A stretch of 64,000 nucleotides of DNA. Origin: Actinomycetota bacterium. GTDB lineage: Bacteria > Actinomycetota > Acidimicrobiia > Acidimicrobiales > Ilumatobacteraceae. This document shows, piece after piece, positions 57,974 to 64,000 of the stretch. Where the stretch lies: contig JAPLAA010000042.1 of NCBI GenBank assembly GCA_026393475.1, positions 1-64,000 on the forward strand, given 5' to 3'. Under the pieces are notes generated by a model. That model made no database searches. It was not told the origin of the DNA and saw only the letters and a list, made by a program, of their open reading frames with translations. A program made the position numbers and the translations under genes. Each line of letters begins with the position of its first letter. Position 1 is the stretch's first letter.

Positions 57974-58782
57974 GTGGCGGCGCCCCGGTACTTGAAGCGT
58001 GCGGCGAGGGCGCGGAGTTCGCCCTCGAGGCGCAGGCCGCCCTGGGCCTTGGCGGTGAAGAACTCGAAGCCGTCGGCTCGCTGGACGGGTGTGCGCCAGA
58101 GTCGGTGCAGGTCGGTGTGGCCGGGTCGGTTGACGCGGCTGGCGGCCAGCGCGGCGGAGGTGAACCGGCGCCGGACGGCGATCTCGGCCTGGGGTGAGCC
58201 GGGGAGCGCCTTGGGGTAGGCGAAGTGCGCGGGGGCGGCGCCGAGGTGGGTGCCGATGAGGTCGATGGAGCGGTCGAGGTCGTCGGCGATGGCGGCGGGG
58301 TCGAGCCGGTCGAGCAGCCAGTGCGAGTGGGTGTGCGAGCCGATCGTGACGAGCCCGGTGGCGGTGGCGTCGCGGAGCGCGGTCCACGAGGTGGGCGGCG
58401 CGTCCCAGGGGAACGTGGTGCCGCTGTCGATGAACGAGGTGGCGGCGTAGAGGGTGGCGGGGAGCGAGTGCTTCACGAGGACGGGGACGGCGTGGTCGGT
58501 GAAGTCGTCGGTGCCGTCGTCGAAGGTGATGACGACGCATGGGCCCTCGTCGCGCCGGGCCGCGAGGGAGGCGACGGCGTCGTCGAGGGTGACGACGGTG
58601 GCGTGCTCGGCCAGGTGGGCCATCTGCCGGTCGAACTCGTCGACGGGCAGGTCGACCTGGCTGTCGCTGCCGCCGCCGACGCGGTGGTAGATGAGCACGG
58701 TGACACCGGTGTGGCGGGGCAGGGCGGCGTCGGCGGCGCGGCTGAGTCGCTTGACGAGGCGTCGGGTGTCCACGGCGGTCAT
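57970..58782 (-). CDS. Polysaccharide deacetylase (CE4/NodB-like)
   Basis: This 270-residue protein is a NodB-homology (CE4) metal-dependent N-deacetylase. The catalytic Asp and metal Asp are in VVITFDDGTDD (near 95-105), the metal His pair in TIGSHTHSHWLLDRL (near 155), and HFAYPKALPG follows. VLIYHRVGG opens the domain. No signal peptide is seen, so it may act on a lipid-linked or nucleotide-linked GlcNAc-type sugar inside the cell. It sits between the tyrosine phosphatase gene (14-base gap) and a glycosyltransferase gene (overlap). Confidence 0.9.
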   Translation of the reverse strand: MTAVDTRRLVKRLSRAADAALPRHTGVTVLIYHRVGGGSDSQVDLPVDEFDRQMAHLAEHATVVTLDDAVASLAARRDEGPCVVITFDDGTDDFTDHAVPVLVKHSLPATLYAATSFIDSGTTFPWDAPPTSWTALRDATATGLVTIGSHTHSHWLLDRLDPAAIADDLDRSIDLIGTHLGAAPAHFAYPKALPGSPQAEIAVRRRFTSAALAASRVNRPGHTDLHRLWRTPVQRADGFEFFTAKAQGGLRLEGELRALAARFKYRGAAT

Positions 58783-58796
58783 GTCGGGCAGCCTTG

Positions 58797-59339
58797 TCAG
58801 GTGAGGGCCTTGGCGAGGCGGAGGGTGAGGTCGTCGACGAGTTCGAACACCTCGAGCCAGGTGCGGCGGTCCTGGCCGGTGGGATCGACGAGTTCGCCGA
58901 TCGAGCGGTCGTCGAGGTAGGTGAACCCGGAGGGGCGGCCCTCGGCGACGAGGTCGAGCCAGTCGTCCATCGGACCTCCGAGGCGGCCGCCGTACATCTT
59001 CGTGCGGGCGATCACCTCGGGGAGGGTGAAGGTGCGGCGGAAGGCGTCGGGCCACTGCGAGGCGATGGTGACGACGTGGTCCTGTTCGGCGGTGACGATC
59101 AGGTCGGCGGCTTCGACGAGCTCGCTGTCGATGGGGGTGCCGCGGTGGCCGCGGAGGTCGCGTCCGCGTTCGGCGATCAGCTTGACGGTCTCGACGGTGG
59201 CGAGGCCGCCGTCCGCGTTGGTGCCGGCGCTGCGCACGGTGGCGTCGATGCCGACCTCGCGCAGGTGCTGGTCGAGGAGGGCTTCCATCATCACCGAGCG
59301 TGTGCGGTTGTAGGTGCACACGCACAGGATCGACAGCAT
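58797..59339 (-). CDS. Low-molecular-weight protein tyrosine phosphatase
   Basis: The 180-residue enzyme has the LMW-PTP P-loop C-x5-R-S in ILCVCTYNRTRSVM (residues 4-17) directly at the N-terminus, RSAGTNADGG near 37, and a late Asp-Pro near residue 158 (LVDPTGQD) as candidate general acid. Such Wzb-like phosphatases normally reset BY-kinases of capsule loci. The ATG at 59339 is supported by TAACCT with a 7-base spacer on the minus strand; the upstream ATG at 59384 precedes the promoter. It heads the PTP-deacetylase-GT operon. Confidence 0.88.
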   Translation of the reverse strand: MLSILCVCTYNRTRSVMMEALLDQHLREVGIDATVRSAGTNADGGLATVETVKLIAERGRDLRGHRGTPIDSELVEAADLIVTAEQDHVVTIASQWPDAFRRTFTLPEVIARTKMYGGRLGGPMDDWLDLVAEGRPSGFTYLDDRSIGELVDPTGQDRRTWLEVFELVDDLTLRLAKALT

Positions 59340-59346
59340 CGGTTCG

Positions 59347-59352
59347 AGGTTA
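59347..59352 (-). promoter_or_regulatory. -10 box TAACCT for the tyrosine phosphatase operon
   Basis: On the minus strand TAACCT is followed by 7 bases and the ATG at 59339. Confidence 0.55.
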
Positions 59353-59410
59353 GTTCCCGCCTCGTGCGATGCACCCGGCTGCATTGGGTCGGGTGTGGTT
59401 CACTCGGGGG

Positions 59411-60034
59411 ATGCGGTCGCCGGTGGGGCTCGTGGTGCGGGCGGCGGTCGGGCTGGCGGTGGGGATCGCTGCCGTGGCGCGCAGCAACGAGGCCTCGGGG
59501 CTCGACGACCGTCGGCTCGTGGTGGTGCTGGCGGTGGCGATCGTGGTGGCGGTCTCGGTGGGGCTGCCGGTGTTGCAGGAGCGGCTCGGTCTGCCCGGCG
59601 CGGTGCCGGCGCTGATCGGGGTGATGCAGTTCGCGATCTACTGCTGCGTGCCCGAGACCGATCAGATCCCGCAGGTGGTGTTCGCCGTCGTGGTGCTGCT
59701 GACGATCGAGGTGGCGGCCGCTCGGCCGATGCCGTGGTGGTTGGTGCTGGCAGTGTTCGGGCTGGTGCTGTGGAGCGGGTTGTTCGGAGCGACGGGTCGC
59801 GAGAGCGCGTTGGTCGGGGCGGTGTTCGCAGCGTGGCCGTTGCTGCTGGTGCTCAGCGGTGTCGGGTCGCCGGTGGTGGCGGCAGGGCTGGGTTCGGTCG
59901 CCGTCGTGGCGGTGGCTCGGACGGGTGCGTTGCAGCCGACCGTGCGCCCGGCGTTGCTCGCGGTCGCGGTCGCGGCGTTCGTGAGCCTGGGAGCGGTAGC
60001 GCTGTCGCGCCCGCGGGTCGACGCAGAGCGCTGA
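59411..60034 (+). CDS. Multi-span membrane protein of unknown family
   Basis: The 207-residue protein consists almost entirely of about six to seven membrane helices (for example VVVLAVAIVVAVSVGLPVL, VVFAVVVLLTIEVAA, WWLVLAVFGLVLWSGLFGA), with a short loop containing two Cys (YCCVPETDQIPQ). No transporter or enzyme signature is seen. It is divergent from the tyrosine phosphatase and convergent with the polymerase gene. It may be a small envelope protein linked to the glycan locus by position only. Confidence 0.65.
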   Translation: MRSPVGLVVRAAVGLAVGIAAVARSNEASGLDDRRLVVVLAVAIVVAVSVGLPVLQERLGLPGAVPALIGVMQFAIYCCVPETDQIPQVVFAVVVLLTIEVAAARPMPWWLVLAVFGLVLWSGLFGATGRESALVGAVFAAWPLLLVLSGVGSPVVAAGLGSVAVVAVARTGALQPTVRPALLAVAVAAFVSLGAVALSRPRVDAER

Positions 60035-60044
60035 CGCGTCGCCG

Positions 60045-61262
60045 TCAGCTCGAGCGGGTCCTCGCTGGTGCCATCGCCCGTTCGGCGAAGATCGCGGCGA
60101 GCACGAGGTAGAGCGCGGTGGGACGTCCGAGGGCTGCTTCGGTCACGCCGCCGAGGATGATGGCGAGCAGCAGCACGCCGGAGAGGTCGCCACCCGGGGC
60201 ACGTCGTGCGGCGAGGTAACTGCCGATCGCACCGAGGAACAGCGCGAGTCCGACGAGGCCCTGCGTGGTGGTGATCTCGAGGAACAGGTTGTGGGCGTGG
60301 TTGATGAGGATCGGCAGTTCGCCTCGTGCGCTCGCGAGCGGGAAGGTGAGCTCGCCGCTCTCGACGCCGTGTCCGGCGATCGGCCGGTCGCCGGTGATGT
60401 CGATCGCGACGGACCAGATGGTGCGTCGCCCGTTCAGCGAGTTGATGTCCTGGGCGTTCTCCTCGCGGCTCACGAAGTCGCTCGGGTCGGGGATGACCGA
60501 CGTGGCGATGACGACGGCACCGATCATGGCGACGCCGAACATCAGGGTGCGGATGATGCCGAGGCGACGCCAGCTGATGACGAACAGGCAGATCACTGCG
60601 GCGATGAGGGTGGTGCGGGTGCCAGTCGCGGCGAGGGTGACGGTTGCTGTGCCGAGCGCGCACCAGGTCCACCGGTCGCGGGCGGTCCGCTCGGAGATCT
60701 GGATCACGCACAGCAGGAGCGTGACGAGGGAGAGGCGGCCGACGTCGGTGGCCTGGAAGCCGAACCCGCGGAAGCGGTGCACGGTGTCCTCGTCGAGGAC
60801 CTCCACGAGATCGCGGACGAACCCGACCATGAGGAACACCATCATCGACATCGTGTACACGCGGAACAGCCGGGCCACGCCGTAGGTGCTGCTGAACCAG
60901 ACCCCCGTCGCGAACACGCACGCGATGCAGAGCGAGGCGCGAGCGGTCGTGACGGGGACGACGCTCCACAGTGTGGTGGCCATGCCCCACACCAGCCAGG
61001 CGCACATCGCGCGGAGCGGGCGGCGGGACAGCAGTTCGAACAGCCCGGGGGCCCGCAGCAGCAGGAACGGGATCGGGAGCATGCAGGTGACGAAGGCGAC
61101 GGGGAAGCGGGGGATGCCGATCAGGCCGAAGTCGATCTCGGTGACGATCGCCTGGAGGGCGACGAGCAGGACGGCCCACGCGGGGGCGCGGGGCACCGAC
61201 GGTTCGACGGGCGCGTGGAGCGGTCGACCGCGCCGCGCCGGGGCCGCGACGCCGAGGTTCAC
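60045..61262 (-). CDS. O-antigen ligase/polymerase-like membrane protein, second copy
   Basis: This 405-residue protein has about 10 membrane helices and the Wzy_C/WaaL loop with NGRRTIWSVAIDITGDRPIAGHGVESGELTFPLASARGELPILINHAHNLFLEITTTQGLVG (about 270-330). HAHN and the preceding Arg match the functional residues of O-antigen ligases. It is only distantly similar to the copy at 39935. The GTG at 61262 overlaps the upstream Wzz-like stop (GTGA), making a co-polymerase/polymerase pair. Confidence 0.87.
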   Translation of the reverse strand: MNLGVAAPARRGRPLHAPVEPSVPRAPAWAVLLVALQAIVTEIDFGLIGIPRFPVAFVTCMLPIPFLLLRAPGLFELLSRRPLRAMCAWLVWGMATTLWSVVPVTTARASLCIACVFATGVWFSSTYGVARLFRVYTMSMMVFLMVGFVRDLVEVLDEDTVHRFRGFGFQATDVGRLSLVTLLLCVIQISERTARDRWTWCALGTATVTLAATGTRTTLIAAVICLFVISWRRLGIIRTLMFGVAMIGAVVIATSVIPDPSDFVSREENAQDINSLNGRRTIWSVAIDITGDRPIAGHGVESGELTFPLASARGELPILINHAHNLFLEITTTQGLVGLALFLGAIGSYLAARRAPGGDLSGVLLLAIILGGVTEAALGRPTALYLVLAAIFAERAMAPARTRSS

Positions 61263-62548
61263 TTCGAGCGGACCAGCAGCGTGGTGAGCACGCCCGGCGA
61301 GGCCGCCGACCGCTCGATGAGCGACGAGGCCTCGCGCACCGGCGTGCGGGTGTCGACCATGACGAGCACGGCGTCGCACTGCCGGCTGAGGCGACGGGGG
61401 GTGTCGAGCGTGGCGTACTCGTCGGTGACATCGACGAAGCTGATGTCGTCGCCCGGCACGCGTGCCGGCACGTTCGTGAGCGAGGTGGTGAGGCCGTGCT
61501 CGGTGAGTTGGCGTGACACCAGTTGCAGGTCGACGCCTCGTTGGGTGCCGTCGACGACGCCGATGACGCGCTGGTCGTTCTCCGCGGCGCGATGGAGGTG
61601 ATCGGCGAGGACGCCGGCGCCTCGCAGCGAGGAACCGGCGGCGACGACCTCGTCGGCGTCGGGGGCGCCGCACACGTGGCGGAGCTGCCAGGCGTTGCGG
61701 ACGCGTCCGACGCGCCGGTCGATTACGACGACGGCCGTGCATGCGGCGAGGAACGCGGCGAGTGCTGCGGCGATGGTGATCGGCAGGCGTGCCGAGCTGT
61801 CCTCGTCGGGCGTCTTCGCGAGCCCGAGGATCTGGTAGTCGGGTTCGGGTGCCGGGGCGGCGCTGGCGGTGGTGCGTTCGCCGATCCTGCTGGCGCGCTC
61901 GCGTTCGAGGTCGCTGACCAACATCTGGTTGACGTCCCGATCGGTCGTGGTCGTGTAACCCTCTTCCTGCTCGACGATGGTCGCCTCCCCGGTGGCCTGC
62001 AGGGCACCGATCTCGGTGATGCGGGCCGTCTGTACAGCGATCTCGGCCTCGAGTTCGGCGATGCGTGCGTCGAGGTCGGCGATCTCGACGTCGAGCGAGG
62101 CGACTCGCTCGGTGGCCTTGACGAGCGCGGCCGCGTCCGATCGTTCGACCACCAGCTGGGCGGCGCGGTCGGCGGCCGCGACGGCGCGGTCGGCGGTGTC
62201 GGCGACCGCTTCGATGTCGAACACTGAAAGCTTGTCGGGGATGACGGTGCGGAGGTCGACTAGGTTGAAGCCGAGCTCTGCCTCGAGGTCGGCGCGGAAG
62301 CTCGGGTCGGCGATAATCATGCGGCCCTGTTCGAGCACGACGTCGTAGAACGGCCATTCGGCGGCTCGGGTGATACCGACGCGGGAACTGGCCGTCACCT
62401 CGTCGACGGGATCGCTCGACAGGCCGGTGGCGAACCACGTGGCCGCGCCGACGGCCGCGGTGACGAGCAGAATGGCCCACGCCCGTCGGACGAGGGAGGA
62501 CAGGACGAGGCTCATCGGTTCGAGCTCGGCTCGAGTCGTGTTGGTCAT
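61259..62548 (-). CDS. Wzz-like chain-length protein with degenerate ATPase tail
   Basis: The 429-residue protein has a first membrane helix (AWAILLVTAAVGAATWFATGL, about 23-43), an extracytoplasmic domain with a long coiled coil (RVASLDVEIADLDARIAELEAEIAVQTARITEIGALQ, about 147-185), and a second helix (about 255-277). Its cytoplasmic tail resembles a CpsD/BY-kinase fold, but where a Walker A should be it reads DQRVIGVVDGTQRGVDLQL, without a P-loop lysine. It should set glycan chain length. A leader of about 20 bases with AAAGGGA precedes the ATG; a TACCCT box lies at 62576-62581. Confidence 0.82.
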   Translation of the reverse strand: MTNTTRAELEPMSLVLSSLVRRAWAILLVTAAVGAATWFATGLSSDPVDEVTASSRVGITRAAEWPFYDVVLEQGRMIIADPSFRADLEAELGFNLVDLRTVIPDKLSVFDIEAVADTADRAVAAADRAAQLVVERSDAAALVKATERVASLDVEIADLDARIAELEAEIAVQTARITEIGALQATGEATIVEQEEGYTTTTDRDVNQMLVSDLERERASRIGERTTASAAPAPEPDYQILGLAKTPDEDSSARLPITIAAALAAFLAACTAVVVIDRRVGRVRNAWQLRHVCGAPDADEVVAAGSSLRGAGVLADHLHRAAENDQRVIGVVDGTQRGVDLQLVSRQLTEHGLTTSLTNVPARVPGDDISFVDVTDEYATLDTPRRLSRQCDAVLVMVDTRTPVREASSLIERSAASPGVLTTLLVRSK

Positions 62549-62575
62549 TGGGAGTCCCTTTCCACCGGTCCCGCG

Positions 62576-62581
62576 AGGGTA
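62576..62581 (-). promoter_or_regulatory. -10 box TACCCT for the Wzz/Wzy pair
   Basis: On the minus strand TACCCT lies 27 bases before the ATG at 62548. The spacing leaves room for the AAAGGGA ribosome site, so this transcript is leadered. Confidence 0.45.
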
Positions 62582-62669
62582 CCGACGGTTCGTGTGGTGC
62601 AGCCAGTGGGTCGTGTCGTGATTCGAACGGTTCGATCGGGCTCGAGCTGGGGGAGTGCGCCGTGCTGGG

Positions 62670-63986
62670 TCATGTGGCGGTCCGGAAGGTGGCGGGGCGG
62701 ACCCAGCAGCGCACGCCGAGCCGCTGCCGGGCGATCACGAGCAGGGCGAGGTTCCAGGCGACCGTGACGGCGGTGACCGACCAGGCGGCGCCGGCGGCGC
62801 CGAACCAGGCGACGCACGCGGCGAGGCCGACGAGGGTGGCGGCCGCGGCGGCCCACATGACGCGTGCGTAGATCCGTTCGAGCCCGCTGAGCGACACGAC
62901 GTAGCCCGAGGGGCCGGTGACGGAGTTGACGAGGTTGCCGATGAGGAGGATGCGGAACAGGTCGACGGCGGCGTCGTACTCGGCGCCGAACACGGCGACG
63001 AGCGGATCGGCGAGCACGGCGGCGACGATCGTGATGGCGACGGTGGGGAGAGCACAGACGCGGAGACTGCGGTCGACGATGCGTTGCGTCTCGCGCCAGT
63101 CCTGGGTGGTGGCAGCTTCGGCGAGGTGTGAGGCGGCGACCGATTGGACGCCGGCGACGATGATGCGGCCGAGCACGGCGAGGCGGGTGGCGACGGCGTA
63201 CGCCGCGACCTGGGCGCGCGGGAGGAGCGCACCGACGATGAGGATGTCGGCGTTGTCGAGGACGACGAACGCGAGCTGTGAGGCGTACAGAGGGCGACGG
63301 ATCGCCTGCCATCCGGCGCGGTCGTCGGCCGGGGAGGCGGTGGCGAGTTCGGTCGAGTAGCCGCGTCGGAGCACGAGGTGTCCGACGGCCGCGACGACGC
63401 CCATCGTCACGATCCACGTTGCGAGGGCGGTGAGCGCGGTGAGGCGGTCGGTGGCCCACAGCACGGCCACGGTCGCGCCGAACAGCAGCGGTTGGAGCAG
63501 CTCGAGCAGCGACGAGCCGACGACGAAGCGGTGGTGCCCTTGCAGCAGCGAGCGCGTGAGCCAGGCGAGCGCCATCGGGGCCGTGAGTGCGAGGCCGAGG
63601 AGGATCGCGTGGTCGGGTTCGTCCGCGGCGAGCCCGTAGGCGGCGATGGCGACGATCGCGAGCGCCACTGCGCCCGACGCGGTGACCCGCCACGCAGTGC
63701 GGACGAACCCGCGGAAGAGGTCGGGTCGTCCGATGCGTTCGTAGCGGGGCAGTTCCTTGACGGCGGTGGCCTCGTAGCCGCGGTTCGGGAACCGTCCGAG
63801 GAGTTCGCCCCAGCTGCGGCCGAGGACGAAGCGCCCGTAGTCGTTGGCGCCGAGCGATCGTGCGAGCACGATCTGGAGCACGAGGCGCATGGCCGAGCCG
63901 CCGACGTTGACGACGACGGCGGCGATCGACGTGCGGCCGAGCCGCGACTGCCGGCGGTCGGTCGTGGCCGCGGCCGGCTCGGTCAC
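62670..63986 (-). CDS. Polysaccharide flippase (Wzx-like), second copy
   Basis: The 438-residue membrane protein has about 12-14 helices of the MOP superfamily. TSIAAVVVNVGGSAMRLVLQIVLARSLGANDYGRFVLGRSWGELLGRFPNRGYEATAVKELPRY is a classic Wzx/polysaccharide biosynthesis protein start. LVGALLPRAQVAAYAVATRLAVLGRIIVAGVQSVAASHLAEA follows mid-protein. It should flip lipid-linked repeat units. The GTG at 63986 is close to the window edge, so the upstream context is not visible. It precedes the Wzz/Wzy pair on the same strand with a 121-base gap. Confidence 0.87.
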   Translation of the reverse strand: MTEPAAATTDRRQSRLGRTSIAAVVVNVGGSAMRLVLQIVLARSLGANDYGRFVLGRSWGELLGRFPNRGYEATAVKELPRYERIGRPDLFRGFVRTAWRVTASGAVALAIVAIAAYGLAADEPDHAILLGLALTAPMALAWLTRSLLQGHHRFVVGSSLLELLQPLLFGATVAVLWATDRLTALTALATWIVTMGVVAAVGHLVLRRGYSTELATASPADDRAGWQAIRRPLYASQLAFVVLDNADILIVGALLPRAQVAAYAVATRLAVLGRIIVAGVQSVAASHLAEAATTQDWRETQRIVDRSLRVCALPTVAITIVAAVLADPLVAVFGAEYDAAVDLFRILLIGNLVNSVTGPSGYVVSLSGLERIYARVMWAAAAATLVGLAACVAWFGAAGAAWSVTAVTVAWNLALLVIARQRLGVRCWVRPATFRTAT

Positions 63987-64000
63987 GTCGATACCGTCCG

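Noticed and set aside
62600-62660. ggttcgatc segment resembling a tRNA T-loop
   Set aside because: No acceptor stem, anticodon arm or D-arm pairs around it.
1-64000. CRISPR arrays, insertion sequences, prophage or integrase genes
   Set aside because: No regularly spaced repeats with unique spacers, transposase motifs or attachment sites were seen.

Overview
The window is GC-rich (about 70 percent) bacterial chromosome carrying 57 to 60 protein genes. Several traits point to an actinomycete: a MshA-type mycothiol glycosyltransferase followed by a YbjN gene, a rex-hemA-hemC-hemD cluster, an RsiG-like protein, a WXG100 protein, and many leaderless genes with a TANNNT -10 box 6 to 9 bases before the start codon. 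The low-complexity termini and the large PKD/LamG surface proteins suggest class Acidimicrobiia (Ilumatobacter-like). That placement is inference; there is no 16S gene here. No rRNA, tRNA, CRISPR array, insertion sequence or phage gene was recognised.

Region 1 (1-10114) is housekeeping and small regulators: a metallopeptidase and histidine phosphatase pair, a MoaD/ThiS-like sulfur carrier with an unusual GGCQ tail, an RsiG-like c-di-GMP binding protein, an XRE regulator, mshA-ybjN, proC, a SAM hydrolase, a divergent XRE/SnoaL pair with palindromic operators, and an acyl-CoA ligase.

Region 2 (10270-22152) is the heme pathway from glutamyl-tRNA to uroporphyrinogen III. It starts with the redox regulator rex, whose own promoter overlaps a Rex-operator-like site. 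The cluster is split between hemD and hemB by a secreted beta-propeller protein, a membrane-anchored Ig-like protein and a TPR-GGDEF diguanylate cyclase.

Region 3 (22222-38332) is mixed metabolism: a cyclase-family hydrolase with an SDR, a 1280-residue secreted PKD/LamG protein, a GH38 alpha-mannosidase, an M20 amidohydrolase, a NUDIX enzyme, a WXG100 protein, a thiamine-binding-like protein, a HAD hydrolase, pantothenate kinase and a lone adenine methyltransferase.

Region 4 (38490-63986) is mostly a surface-polysaccharide locus. It holds two chain-length regulators with P-loops that have lost the key lysine, two O-antigen ligase/polymerase-like proteins, two flippases, three glycosyltransferases, a NeuD/PglD-like acetyltransferase with a monotopic sugar phosphotransferase, a cytidylyltransferase near a CDP-alcohol phosphotransferase, a polysaccharide deacetylase and a low-molecular-weight tyrosine phosphatase. 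A second giant PKD/LamG protein, paralogous to the one in region 3, lies inside this locus. The likely joint role is assembly, export and surface display of one or two cell-surface glycopolymers.
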